64,000 nucleotides of DNA from CAMDHY01 sp046156265 (GCF_046156265.1 NZ_JAWDIR010000003.1:62001-126000); one strand, 5' to 3'; positions 18,539 to 28,330 are shown, counted from the stretch's first letter. Notes: generated from the sequence alone by a model not told the origin. Numbers and translations: made by a program.

Positions 18539-19447
18539 ATGCGCGTTCCCAAGAGCCTCACGAACACGGCCCTCTCCTTTGCGCTCGCGATCGGCCTCGC
18601 CGCGACGGGCCTCGGCCTCGCCGGCTCGCTCTCGCCGGCCGCAGCCGCCAAGGAGCTGAAGCTCATCTGCCCGACGGACGGCGGCGACGGCTACGCCTTC
18701 AAGGACCAGCGGACGAAGGAGACGACGCCGATCCGCGACCCGCAGCTGAAGGCGATCGCCGAGCGCGCCTGCAAGGGGCCGAAGCTCGACAGCACCGACG
18801 CGACCGGGCCGGTGAAGATCGTCAACAAGCAGAGCGTGCCGATCTATGTCGGCTTCACCGCCTCGGGCGGCACGCCGGGCTCGATCACGTGGGGCTCGGG
18901 CTGTTCGAAGAGCGGCAACGGCGCCAAGATCGCCGCCGGCGCCACCTGCCAGGCGAGCGTGACGGCCGACGGCACCTCTACGCGCTTCTGCGCCGACACC
19001 GACGCGGTACCCTCGAACTGCTTCGAGGCGCAGCAGAACCACCAGACGATGATCGAGACGAACTTCGAGCCGGCGTCGAACGGCGGCTGCTTCAACCAGG
19101 GCAACTGCGTCTGGTTCGACATCTCGCTGATCCCGTCGACGTGCACGGACCAGCTGTGGGACGAGAACCAGTGCGCCAACACCGGCGGCGCCTCCTACAA
19201 CCTGCCGGTCTCCGTCGCCTGCGGCTCCTCCACCGTCTACACCTGCCAGGGCCCGGTGAGCGGCGCCTGGGGTCCGGAAAACTATCCGAGCAAATGCGGC
19301 AACCCGGACGCCACCTGCCAGAGCTCGGCGAACTGCCAGAACGCCTACTTCTACCCGATGTTCGACCCGCCGGAGAACGCCTACCAGCCGAACACCGTCT
19401 GCACGGCGGCGCAGACGCTGACGATCACGTTCCTGGCGGGGGAGTGA
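18539..19447 (+). CDS. Exported cysteine-rich protein, copy B of a tandem pair
   Basis: Also 302 residues, about two thirds identical to copy A by eye along the whole mature region, with the same 16 cysteines and the same C-terminal ITFLAG ending. The signal peptide (LSFALAIGLAATGLGLAGSL, cleavage near AAA-KEL) is unrelated in sequence to that of copy A, whereas the mature parts align almost without gaps. The 76-base gap suggests one transcript. The difference is mainly in surface-like positions and charge: copy A is richer in lysine, copy B in aspartate and serine. Function unknown; see copy A. Confidence 0.75.
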   Translation: MRVPKSLTNTALSFALAIGLAATGLGLAGSLSPAAAAKELKLICPTDGGDGYAFKDQRTKETTPIRDPQLKAIAERACKGPKLDSTDATGPVKIVNKQSVPIYVGFTASGGTPGSITWGSGCSKSGNGAKIAAGATCQASVTADGTSTRFCADTDAVPSNCFEAQQNHQTMIETNFEPASNGGCFNQGNCVWFDISLIPSTCTDQLWDENQCANTGGASYNLPVSVACGSSTVYTCQGPVSGAWGPENYPSKCGNPDATCQSSANCQNAYFYPMFDPPENAYQPNTVCTAAQTLTITFLAGE

Positions 19448-19481
19448 GGGCGGGGCGGCGCCTGCCGGCAGCAGGCGCGCC

Positions 19482-20543
19482 TCAGGCCGGGCTCGTCGTC
19501 CCCTCCCGAAACAGGGGCACGGCGGCCTCGTACACATCGCGCGGCAGCATCCGCAACTGCGCGGCATCGTAGGCGAGATGCGGCAGGTAGCGCGACACCA
19601 GGCGGCCTACCGTCGCGGCCTGGATGGCGTCGCGCCGCCGCCGCAGCGGGTCGCGATCGATGCGCCGCGAGAGCCAGAGCTTGTGTGCCACGAACACGCG
19701 CGGATCGACGGCCACCAGACGCGCCGGGCTCCCCCTTTCGTCGACCACGACCGCCTCGAAGGGTGGGGCGCTCTCCAGCCAGGACAGCCCGGCAATCGAC
19801 ACCGCGGCGATATCGTCGGACGCAGGGCCGACCGTCTCCCGCTCGTGCCGCCACGGTTCGTGCCGTTCCGGCTTGATGAGATCGACGAGATAGCCGTCGG
19901 CATTGGTGGCGCGAAATACCTCCCGACCGCGGACGAACGTCCTGTCGAGGCGCCGCAGCAGCGCGATCAGCGTGCCCTCGGGAACATCGGCGGAGGCTAG
20001 CATCCGCAGCCTCCGGCGAGCATCGAAGAGGAGGTCGATGTCGAGGGTAGCCGTGACGCTGGCGTCGACCATCACGCCGGCCGCTGCCTCGTAGGCATAG
20101 ATCGCGTTCGTACCGATGACCCGCAGGCCCCGCCCGAGCAAGCCGGCGTCGTCGAGGGACCGGATGATGCGGGCGCCGAGAAGCGGCACGCGGCCGAGCC
20201 CGAGCGCCCTGTTGACCGCCGCCTGTCGATCCAGGGTCGCGCGCAGCTGCTTGGCACGCGCCTGCGCCGCGGCTCGCCCCTCCTCCCATTCGGACTTGAG
20301 CGCCTCCGTCTCGCTGCCGCGTTTTCCGACGACCTTCTGGCGGCGGTTTCCGGACGCGTCGTAGTAGCTGCGTGTCAGATACTCGTCGCCGTTCGACCGG
20401 TGCCAGACGAGCGAACCGCGGAAGCCGCGCAAGCGCGCCGCCGCATCCCGCCAGGCACCGAAGCGCTGCGCGGTATTCACCCGCTCGCGGGCCTGATCGA
20501 GCGTGAGTTCGTTGATTTCCATGGGCTCGGCGGGCGATGTCAT
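19482..20543 (-). CDS. GSU2403-type nucleotidyltransferase-fold protein
   Basis: Protein of about 353 residues. The central part, GLRVIGTNAIYAYEAAAGV and SVTATLDIDLLFDARRRL, is the mark of the GSU2403-type nucleotidyltransferase fold (NTP_transf_8): the Asp-x-Asp in TLDIDLL would bind metal. The N-terminal 120 residues include a basic helical stretch and SNGDEYLTRSYYDASGNRRQ. The start is uncertain (ATG at 20543, 20522 or 20618; none has a clear ribosome site). The upstream bases are AT-rich for this genome, which hints at transfer. Relatives are found near mobile or defence loci, but function is not established. It stands alone. Confidence 0.75.
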   Translation of the reverse strand: MTSPAEPMEINELTLDQARERVNTAQRFGAWRDAAARLRGFRGSLVWHRSNGDEYLTRSYYDASGNRRQKVVGKRGSETEALKSEWEEGRAAAQARAKQLRATLDRQAAVNRALGLGRVPLLGARIIRSLDDAGLLGRGLRVIGTNAIYAYEAAAGVMVDASVTATLDIDLLFDARRRLRMLASADVPEGTLIALLRRLDRTFVRGREVFRATNADGYLVDLIKPERHEPWRHERETVGPASDDIAAVSIAGLSWLESAPPFEAVVVDERGSPARLVAVDPRVFVAHKLWLSRRIDRDPLRRRRDAIQAATVGRLVSRYLPHLAYDAAQLRMLPRDVYEAAVPLFREGTTSPA

Positions 20544-20843
20544 GCGGGACCGGACTGCATCTGATCGGCGATGCGAAACTCTAGAGGACTTTTGCAACAG
20601 TTGGATCGGATTTCTCATCCAAGTGTTGGTGTCGTTGAATTTATTAGCAGAATTCCGGAAATTGGCGATACCGTGGTCTGCCGCAACGGGCCGTGTCTCG
20701 GACCGTCAGCCTTCCAGCACCGAGACGCCACGGGCGTCCCCTTCTTGCCCCCCGTTTGCACCGGCCGCCCCCGTGTCCTAAATGGGGGGATGTCCGCGGC
20801 GGCCGGTTCGCCGCCCCCCTCTCGCCCACCAGGACCACATCCC

Positions 20844-21458
20844 ATGCGCTTCTCGGACCGGATCCCGTCACGCCTCGACGACGAGGACGATGAGGAGAAG
20901 ACCAAGACCCCGCAGTCGATCCCGGTCGACAAGCACCTGTTCGACGCCCGCACGGTGCTGATCACCGGCGGCATCACCCAGGAGCTCGCCCGCGACGTCA
21001 CGGCGCGGCTGTTCGCGCTCTCGCACGTCTCCAACGACCCGATCACGGTCGTGGTGTCCTCGCCCGGCGGCCACGTCGAATCCGGCGACATGATCCACGA
21101 CGCGATCAAGTTCGTGCGGCCGCGCGTGCGCATCCTCGGCATGGGCTGGGTGGCGAGCGCCGGCGCGCTGATCTACGTGGCGGTGCCGAAGGAAGACCGC
21201 TACTGCACGCCGAACACCCGCTTCCTGCTGCACCAGCCCTCCGGCGGCTCGAGCGGCCCGGCGACCGACATCGAGATCCAGGCGCGCGAGATCCTGAAGA
21301 TGCGCGACCGCCTGAACCGCATCTTCTCGGAGGCCACCGGCCAGCCGGTCGAGCGGATCGACAAGGATACCGACCGCGACTACTGGATGGACCCCGAGCA
21401 GGCGATCGCCTACGGGCTCGTCGGCCGGGTCGTGCCGACGATCGACGACCTGCCCTGA
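20844..21458 (+). CDS. ClpP-like ATP-dependent protease proteolytic subunit
   Basis: Protein of 204 residues with the ClpP fold. The catalytic triad can be placed: Ser in MGWVASAGALI, His in FLLHQPSGG and Asp in DKDTDRDYWM. The SPGGHVESGDMIHDAI segment lies ahead of the active site. It differs from the main ClpP in the active-site surroundings (VASAGA rather than AASMGA) and in its charged N-terminus, RLDDEDDEEKTK. This is an accessory paralogue rather than the housekeeping ClpP, and clpX is not adjacent. The ATG at 20844 is chosen; the open frame further upstream is not protein-like. Partner ATPase unknown. Confidence 0.9.
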   Translation: MRFSDRIPSRLDDEDDEEKTKTPQSIPVDKHLFDARTVLITGGITQELARDVTARLFALSHVSNDPITVVVSSPGGHVESGDMIHDAIKFVRPRVRILGMGWVASAGALIYVAVPKEDRYCTPNTRFLLHQPSGGSSGPATDIEIQAREILKMRDRLNRIFSEATGQPVERIDKDTDRDYWMDPEQAIAYGLVGRVVPTIDDLP

Positions 21459-21471
21459 CACGGAGGCCGGC

Positions 21472-21813
21472 GTGACCGTCACCCTGCGCGGCATCGTCGC
21501 CGCAGCCCTTGTCGTCGCCGGGGTGACGGCGGCGGCGGCGCAGTCGCCCGGACCCTATGACATGCGCTATGCGGTGACGGCGGAGACGGCGCTCACCGCC
21601 GACATCGAGAAGGGCTCGCGCGCGGCCGGGACGATCCCTGCGGGCTCCGACGGCATCGTGCTGCGCTGGTGCCGGCCGGAGATCCCCTTCGCGACGTGGC
21701 AGTTCGGCTCGCCGGCGACGTGGCGCAAGCTCCTCGACGAGCGCCGCTGCGAGGTCGGCTGGAACGGCCAGGTCGGATATGTCGAGGGCAGCGCGCTGCA
21801 GCCGGTGCGCTGA
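21472..21813 (+). CDS. Small exported protein, SH3-like
   Basis: Protein of 113 residues with a signal peptide of about 23 residues (RGIVAAALVVAGVTAAAAQ). The mature part, with pairs such as VLRWCRPEIP and ERRCEVGWNGQVGYVEGSAL, looks like a short bacterial SH3 domain with one disulfide. The start is a GTG at 21472, preceded by CGGAGG. It begins 13 bases after the clpP-like gene and is probably co-transcribed. A binding role in the envelope is likely, but the ligand is unknown. Confidence 0.7.
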   Translation: MTVTLRGIVAAALVVAGVTAAAAQSPGPYDMRYAVTAETALTADIEKGSRAAGTIPAGSDGIVLRWCRPEIPFATWQFGSPATWRKLLDERRCEVGWNGQVGYVEGSALQPVR

Positions 21814-21855
21814 CCATCCGCTGACCACCCACAACCCGAGGACGAGGCGACGGAC

Positions 21856-22698
21856 ATGACGGTGAAGGTTCCGACCATCGATGCCGCCGGGGTCGCCATG
21901 CCGGCGATCGGCCTCGGCACCTGGGACCTGCGCGGTGCGGAGTGCGTCAAGGTGGTCGGCGAGGCGATCGGCCTCGGCTACCGCCACATCGACACCGCGG
22001 CGATGTACGCCAACGAGCGCGAGGTCGGCGAGGGCATCCGGGCGAGCGACGTCCACCGCGGCGACCTGTTCGTCACCACCAAGGTCTGGCCGGACAATCT
22101 CGCCCCGAAGGACCTGCTGCGGTCCGCCGGGGAGAGCCTCGAACGGCTCGGCCTCGCCTATGTCGATCTCTTCCTGATCCACTGGCCGAGCCGGACGGTG
22201 CCGCTCGTCCAGTCGATCGACGCGCTCTGCGAGGTGAAGCGGCGCGGCTGGGCGCGCGCCATCGGCGTCGCCAACTTCACGGTCGCGATGGTCGAGGAGG
22301 CGGTCGCGCGCGCCGTCGAGCCGCTCGCCTGCAACCAGATCGAATATCACCCCTACCTCTCGCAGACGCGCGTGCTGGAGGCCTGCCGGCGCCACGGCAT
22401 GGCGGTGACCGCCTATTGCCCGATCGCCCGCGGCGCCGTGTCCGACGATCCGGTGATCCAGGAGATCGCAGCCAGGCACGGGCGCACGCCGAGCCAGGTG
22501 GCGCTGCGCTGGCTGATCCAGCAGCCGGGCGTCGCTGCCATCCCGAAGACGGCGCGGCGCGAGCGGCTGATCGAGAACCTCGGTGCCGTCGAGTTCAGCC
22601 TGACGGAGGCCGAGATGGCGCGCATCGCCGGCCTCGCCCGCCCCGACGGCCGGCTGATCGAGGAAGACAACGCCCCGGTGTGGGACGCCGCCGAATAG
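21856..22698 (+). CDS. Aldo/keto reductase
   Basis: Protein of 280 residues of the aldo/keto reductase family, with a TIM barrel and NADPH dependence. Visible: GLGYRHIDTAAMYANEREVG (Asp and Tyr of the catalytic tetrad), TKVWPDN (Lys), DLFLIHWP (His) and IPKTARRERLIEN (NADPH phosphate binding). Closest to the DkgA/DkgB group of 2,5-diketo-D-gluconate or methylglyoxal reductases. Substrate range is broad in this family, so I give no symbol. It follows the SH3-like gene by 42 bases. Confidence 0.93.
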   Translation: MTVKVPTIDAAGVAMPAIGLGTWDLRGAECVKVVGEAIGLGYRHIDTAAMYANEREVGEGIRASDVHRGDLFVTTKVWPDNLAPKDLLRSAGESLERLGLAYVDLFLIHWPSRTVPLVQSIDALCEVKRRGWARAIGVANFTVAMVEEAVARAVEPLACNQIEYHPYLSQTRVLEACRRHGMAVTAYCPIARGAVSDDPVIQEIAARHGRTPSQVALRWLIQQPGVAAIPKTARRERLIENLGAVEFSLTEAEMARIAGLARPDGRLIEEDNAPVWDAAE

Positions 22699-22704
22699 GC
22701 GGCG

Positions 22705-23409
22705 TCAGCGAACCGCCGGCGGATCGCCGGCACCGCGCAGGCTGGCGGCGAGCGAGCGCGAGGCGAACTGCCGGCGCGCCAGCACGGCGACGATGAAGGT
22801 CGTCGTGGCGATGAACGCCCACGGCCCGGCGAACCAGCCGAGCAGCCCGACCGACAGGAACATCGCCCTGAGGCCACGGTTGAAGTGGCGCCCGGCGATG
22901 ACGATCATGTCGGCGGCCCGGCCGACCGCCGCCCGCCCCTCCGGCGTCTCCGCCTCCTCGCCCTGCGGCACCGCCCCGATCAGGATCGAGGCGTAGTTGA
23001 ACAGCCGGTAGGACCAGCCGAACTTGAAGAAGGCGTAGGCGTAGACTAGCAGCAGGCCGAAGCCCTTCGCCTCCCATTCTCCCGCCGTGACGCCGCCGGG
23101 CGCCAGATCCGACATCACCTCGGCGACGCGATCAGACGAGTTCAGCACCGCGAAGGCGGCGCCGATGGCGAGCGCCGAGGTGGAGGCGAAGAAGGCGCAG
23201 CCGTTCTGCAGCCCGGTCATGATGGCGGTATCGACCATCCGCATCTCGCGCCGCGCCATCGTCGCGATCCACTCGCGCCGGTGGCCGTCCATGACGTGGG
23301 AGAGCGAGCGGAAGCGCAGCGGGCTCGCATCGACCAGAAGGCCGTAGACCAGCCAGCAGCCAACGAACCAGGCGACGGCGATGAAATCGAGATGGGGCAG
23401 CTGGCTCAC
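22705..23409 (-). CDS. DUF599 membrane protein
   Basis: Inner membrane protein of 234 residues with four or more hydrophobic segments: AVAWFVGCWLVYGLLV near the N-terminus, GCAFFASTSALAIGAAFAVL, FGLLLVYAYAFFKFGWSYRL, and LLGWFAGPWAFIATTTFIVA. RREMRMVDTAIMTGLQNG and GRHFNRGLRAMF are the conserved blocks of DUF599. Function unknown. It converges with the aldo/keto reductase gene; the gap is six bases. Confidence 0.88.
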   Translation of the reverse strand: MSQLPHLDFIAVAWFVGCWLVYGLLVDASPLRFRSLSHVMDGHRREWIATMARREMRMVDTAIMTGLQNGCAFFASTSALAIGAAFAVLNSSDRVAEVMSDLAPGGVTAGEWEAKGFGLLLVYAYAFFKFGWSYRLFNYASILIGAVPQGEEAETPEGRAAVGRAADMIVIAGRHFNRGLRAMFLSVGLLGWFAGPWAFIATTTFIVAVLARRQFASRSLAASLRGAGDPPAVR

Positions 23410-23754
23410 CGGTCTCGTCTCCCAGGCTTCGGCGGATCGGCGAGCCCTCGCTCAACCCGAGCGCCGGGCGAGCGATGCCGGGTGGCGGCGCGACAGCCCC
23501 TAGCCTCGATCCTGCCCGGGCGGGCGGAGCGACCGCAAGCCACACGGCGCGATTCGCAGCCGGGGGTCACGACGGCGCATAGCAGCCATCGGTGGAATTC
23601 ATGGCGGATCACCGTGCAGACGCTTGCACACGGTAAAGAATTCGTTACTGCTTCGGGCTCGGTCGCATCGGGACGATGAGTCGGCTCCCTGGGGGGCAGC
23701 CTTCCTCGACACCGGCGACCGCGGGGAGGCTCGTTCCTCTTTTCAGGAAACCTC
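23410..23754. other. Gene-free stretch before a small-protein gene
   Basis: Between the DUF599 start (reading left) and the 41-residue gene (reading right). It must hold both promoters. I see a possible -35 TTGCAC at 23627-23632 but no convincing -10. The AT content rises around 23630-23650. No other coding frame looks real. Confidence 0.5.
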
Positions 23755-23880
23755 ATGGACAGACGTGTGACGCCGTCCTGCTGGGGTGTGATGACGTGGA
23801 CCGTCGTCGCGCTCGGCATGGCGCTCATTCTCGCGAACCTCATCGGCGGCTTCGGCGTGGCCGAGATCGCGATGAACTGA
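23755..23880 (+). CDS. Small single-pass membrane protein, 41 residues
   Basis: ATG at 23755 to TGA at 23880. The first 12 residues are polar and basic (MDRRVTPSCWGV), then residues 13-38 form one hydrophobic segment (MTWTVVALGMALILANLIGG and on). CAGGAAA at 23744-23750 is a reasonable ribosome binding site. A very strong terminator begins 48 bases after the stop, so this looks like a compact one-gene transcript. An internal ATG at codon 13 could also start it. No known family recognised; function unknown. Confidence 0.55.
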   Translation: MDRRVTPSCWGVMTWTVVALGMALILANLIGGFGVAEIAMN

Positions 23881-23927
23881 CGACCGACGCCGGCCCTTCC
23901 GCCGGCGCCCCGGTCAAGGATCAAGCA

Positions 23928-23964
23928 ACGGGGCGTGGCGCGAGCCGCGCCCCGTTTTCTTTTC
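23928..23964 (+). terminator. Strong intrinsic terminator
   Basis: Twelve-base-pair stem, ACGGGGCGTGGC (23928-23939) with GCCGCGCCCCGT (23944-23955), one G-T wobble, a GCGA tetraloop, and then TTTCTTTTC. It would end a transcript that carries the 41-residue membrane protein gene. Confidence 0.85.
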
Positions 23965-24088
23965 GGAAGTCCCGGCGTGGTGCGAGGTGCGCTCCGATCG
24001 ACGGCGGCGATGGGTTCATCAGCCGAATTCGCTGGAAATGCCGTGCGCCTCGTCCGATCCTCCGGCCGCGCAATTTCCGGAGCCCCGC

Positions 24089-24745
24089 ATGGCCCTCACC
24101 CTCGTCATCGCCAACAAGCGCTATTCCTCGTGGTCGCTGCGCCCGTGGCTGGTGCTCAGCCACTTCGGCATTCCGTTCGAGGAAATCCTGATCCCGCTCG
24201 ACCAGCCGGACACGCGCGCGCGCATCCTCGAGCACTCGCCGACCGGCAAGGTGCCGTGCCTGATCGACGGCGACGTGCGGGTGTGGGAATCGATCGCCGT
24301 CATCGAGACGATCGCCGACTGGTTCCCCGAGCATCCGGTGTGGCCGGCGGACAAGGCGGCCAGGGCACACGCCCGGGCGATTTCCGCCGAGATGCACTCC
24401 GGCTTCGCGGCGCTCCGCCAGGCCTGCCCGATGAACCTCGGCCGCGACGACCGCACCTTCAAGGACCGGGGCGAGGGTGCGGCGGCCGACGTCGCCCGCA
24501 TCGAGGCGATGTGGCGGGAGACGCGGGCGCGCTTCGGGGCCGGCGGGCCGTTCCTGTTCGGGGCGTTCTCGGCGGCGGATGCGATGTACGCGCCGGTGGT
24601 GACGCGCCTCGACCGCTACGGCTGGCCGGTGGCGGCCGACACGCAGGCCTACATGGACGCGGTGCTGTCGATGCCGGCGATGGTGGCGTGGACGGAGGCC
24701 GGCCGCGCCGAGGAATGGCGCGCCTGGGCCGACGAGGTGGACTGA
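24089..24745 (+). CDS. Glutathione S-transferase family protein
   Basis: Protein of 218 residues. The N-terminal thioredoxin-like domain has YSSWSLRPWLVL (possible catalytic Ser near residue 13), TGKVPCLIDGD with the cis-Pro, and WESIAVIETIAD, where Glu-Ser binds the gamma-glutamyl group. The all-helical C-terminal domain follows with SAADAMYAPVVTRL. Zeta- or YfcF-like subgroup by general pattern. Likely uses glutathione in detoxification; substrate unknown. ATG at 24089 chosen; a longer frame upstream is not protein-like. Confidence 0.92.
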   Translation: MALTLVIANKRYSSWSLRPWLVLSHFGIPFEEILIPLDQPDTRARILEHSPTGKVPCLIDGDVRVWESIAVIETIADWFPEHPVWPADKAARAHARAISAEMHSGFAALRQACPMNLGRDDRTFKDRGEGAAADVARIEAMWRETRARFGAGGPFLFGAFSAADAMYAPVVTRLDRYGWPVAADTQAYMDAVLSMPAMVAWTEAGRAEEWRAWADEVD

Positions 24746-24773
24746 GGCCGTCTCCCGGAACCGCCGCCGCCGC

Positions 24774-25013
24774 TCAGCGGCGCGGCGCGAACAGCGCGAT
24801 TTCCAGCGACGGGCCGGCGCGGCAGCCGATGCCGGCGGCGTAGCACATCGGCTTCTCGTCGATGGCGCCCGACGCGGAGGGGCCAATCGCCGCCATTGCC
24901 ACGAAGGTGAACGGCGCCGACAGCATCGCGAGCAGGAGCACCACCGTCGCGAACGAGGCGAGATGGGCACGCGTCGGCAGCAGCGAGCGGAGGGTGATGG
25001 CGGTGGCGGTCAT
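24774..25013 (-). CDS. Small membrane or exported protein of unknown function
   Basis: Protein of 79 residues with one strong hydrophobic segment at residues 19-43 (ASFATVVLLLAMLSAPFTFV then AMAA), followed by about 35 soluble residues with two cysteines (MCYAAGIGCRAGP). The hydrophobic stretch could be a signal anchor or a cleaved signal. It ends 28 bases from the GST gene, converging with it. I do not recognise a family. Confidence 0.5.
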   Translation of the reverse strand: MTATAITLRSLLPTRAHLASFATVVLLLAMLSAPFTFVAMAAIGPSASGAIDEKPMCYAAGIGCRAGPSLEIALFAPRR

Positions 25014-25352
25014 GGCGGTCGTCCCTCGTTCGGTGGCGGTCCGGAAACCGCGGCGTTGGGACGGGTTCTAGGGGTTGGGCGCTGAACCCCGCCTGAGGGC
25101 CGCATTCAGAGTGCGTTCAGGCGGCCGGGGCGCTTCCGGGGCGGGCGCATTTTCGCGGGGCGCTTGACGATTTCCGCGGGATCGGTCACTCACAGGGGCA
25201 TGACGACGGCGATGCGCACGGGCGCGATCATCTGCGGGATTATTTGCGGCTAGCGCGCATACGCTGGCTGCGGCCGTCTCCCTTTCAAAACACCCTCCGA
25301 AAAGGATACGGACGCCCCGGCGAGGCACTCGCGCCGCCTGTGGGGACGGACG
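25014..25352. other. Gene-poor divergent region before cysS
   Basis: The interval between the small membrane protein gene (left) and cysS (right). It contains an inverted repeat, CCGCCTGA (25089-25096) with TCAGGCGG (25117-25124), which may be an operator, and a possible -35 TTGACG at 25164-25169 without a clear -10. A short open frame with two cysteine codons lies at 25200-25253. A GCGAG-GCA-CTCGC hairpin precedes cysS. Confidence 0.45.
25200..25253 (+). CDS. Possible cysteine-containing leader peptide of cysS
   Basis: Short frame of 17 codons, MTTAMRTGAIICGIICG, then TAG, ending 99 bases before the cysS start. Two TGC cysteine codons sit in its last six codons, a place where a ribosome stalled for charged Cys-tRNA could affect transcription of the gene for cysteinyl-tRNA synthetase. 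Against it: AGGGG is only one base from the ATG, and I see no clear terminator/antiterminator pair after it. Low confidence. Confidence 0.2.
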   Translation: MTTAMRTGAIICGIICG

Positions 25353-26915
<1,563 letters not shown>

Positions 26916-26937
26916 GCCTCGCCATGTCGAACCCGCG

Positions 26938-27063
26938 GCGCCCCCCCTCCCTACCCTCCCCCGCGAGGGGGGAGGGTTTTCCGTTGGCGGTCTGGCTAAA
27001 GCGATTGCCTCAATCTCGACGCGAACCCTCCCCCCTCGCGGGGGAGGGCAGGGAGGGGGGGCC
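26938..27063. repeat. Palindromic repeat B, copy 1
   Basis: Two hairpin arms, CCCTCCCTACCCTCCCCCGC and CTCGCGGGGGAGGGCAGGGA, face each other around a unique middle of about 45 bases. Each arm also has an inner palindrome, CTCCCCCGCGAGGGGGGAG. It lies between the stop of cysS and the orphan PIN gene. A second copy, inverted judging from the middle, is at 31000-31137. Confidence 0.85.
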
Positions 27064-27126
27064 GCGGGCACAGTCCCTCGAGAACCGCACGCACCGCCGC
27101 GGGCTCTCGACCCTGGAGGTGGCGCG

Positions 27127-27711
27127 ATGACGCTAGACGAGCGCTCTCCCGTGGTCGTCGCCGATGCCGGGCCGCTGATCCGTCTTGCGGCGGCGGGGCT
27201 GCTCGGCTCCCTGCGCGGCCTCAACCGGCGCATCGTTCTCGTCGACCGCGTCGAGGATGAAGTCTCGGCCGATCGCACCAAGCCGTTCGCCGACGAGATC
27301 GTCGCCTGGATCGAGGCGATGGGGCCGGCGATCGAGCGGGTCCGCACCGTCGAGGGCTACGGCATCGCGGCGCTGCGCGAGAGCGCGGACACGCCGGAGG
27401 CGGCCTCGCTCCTCAAGCGACGCCTGCGCGACAGCGGCGAGCGCGCCATCCGCGAGTTCGTGGAAGGCTTCGAACCCGATGACGCTTCTGCCGCGATCAT
27501 CCTCTACGAGGACCGCGACGCACCGGCGCTGATGGCGGCGGCGCGGGTGCCGCTGACCTTGATGACGACCCGCCGTTTCGCCCGTCTCGTCAACGACTGG
27601 GGCATCAACGTCGATGCCGTCGCCGCCATCGAGGCGATCACCGGCCGCTACGACCTGAAGCCGTCCACGATGATCGAGATCGAGCCGGCCTCCGGCTCTT
27701 CGGCCAAGTGA
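27127..27711 (+). CDS. PIN-like nuclease domain protein, no antitoxin seen
   Basis: Protein of 194 residues. It opens VVVADAGPLIRLAAAGLL, the typical first strand and acidic residue of PIN domains of the DUF3368 type; further acidic residues follow in VDRVEDEVSADR, EPDDASAAIILYEDRDAP and at the end. GGAGGTGG before the ATG at 27127 is a strong ribosome binding site. No antitoxin gene lies next to it; a hairpin repeat separates it from cysS. It is probably a PIN protein that lost or never had a partner. GFA starts 17 bases later. Confidence 0.7.
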   Translation: MTLDERSPVVVADAGPLIRLAAAGLLGSLRGLNRRIVLVDRVEDEVSADRTKPFADEIVAWIEAMGPAIERVRTVEGYGIAALRESADTPEAASLLKRRLRDSGERAIREFVEGFEPDDASAAIILYEDRDAPALMAAARVPLTLMTTRRFARLVNDWGINVDAVAAIEAITGRYDLKPSTMIEIEPASGSSAK

Positions 27712-27727
27712 CAAGCGAGGTGACGTC

Positions 27728-28330
27728 ATGACCTCAGAAGCCTCCTCCCCCGCCCCCCGCCTGACCGGCGGCTGCCAGTGCGGGGCCGTGCGCTATGCCG
27801 TCACCGCCGAGCCGGAGAAGCCGTCGATCTGTCATTGCCGGATGTGCCAGAAGGCATTCGGCGCCTATTTCGCGCCGCTCGCCTCGGTGAAGAAGGCGGC
27901 GTTCGAATGGACGCGCGGCCAGCCAACGCGCTTCCGCTCGTCGAGCCTGGTCTCCCGCGGCTTCTGCGCCCTCTGCGGCACGCCGCTCACCTACGAATTC
28001 CATGGCGTCCCCGCGCCGGGCAGCGATGCGGCCGATGCCGCCCGGCACGGCGAGCCCCCGGAGGCGGTGGCCTCGAGCCCCGGCTTCGCGGCCCACGACG
28101 AGGTCGCCTTCTCGCTCGGCAGCCTCGACGATCCGGCTTTGGTGCCGCCGGTCATCCAGTACGGCATCGAGGCGCGGATGCCGTGGCTCGCCTCGCTCGA
28201 CCGCCTGCCCGGCAGCGTCACCGAGGACGACATGCCAGAGGGTGCGATGGACGCGCTCGTCTCCTACCAGCACCCCGACCACGACACCGCGGACTGGCCG
28301 CCGGCGTCCGACGCGAAGGCGAAGACATGA
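27728..28330 (+). CDS. GFA family protein (Mss4-like zinc protein)
   Basis: Protein of 200 residues with the GFA fold. The zinc ligands are visible: GGCQCGAVRY, SICHCRMCQKAFG and FCALCGTPLTYEF, i.e. two CxC/CxxC sites. The family is named for glutathione-dependent formaldehyde-activating enzyme, but most members have no proven reaction. Its stop overlaps the start of the aminopeptidase gene (ATGA at 28327-28330). The C-terminal half after the zinc fold is somewhat longer than usual. Confidence 0.9.
   Translation: MTSEASSPAPRLTGGCQCGAVRYAVTAEPEKPSICHCRMCQKAFGAYFAPLASVKKAAFEWTRGQPTRFRSSSLVSRGFCALCGTPLTYEFHGVPAPGSDAADAARHGEPPEAVASSPGFAAHDEVAFSLGSLDDPALVPPVIQYGIEARMPWLASLDRLPGSVTEDDMPEGAMDALVSYQHPDHDTADWPPASDAKAKT

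Noticed and set aside
20571..20843. N-terminal extension of the ClpP-like protein
   Set aside because: The frame is open but low in conserved character; the family begins near the ATG at 20844.
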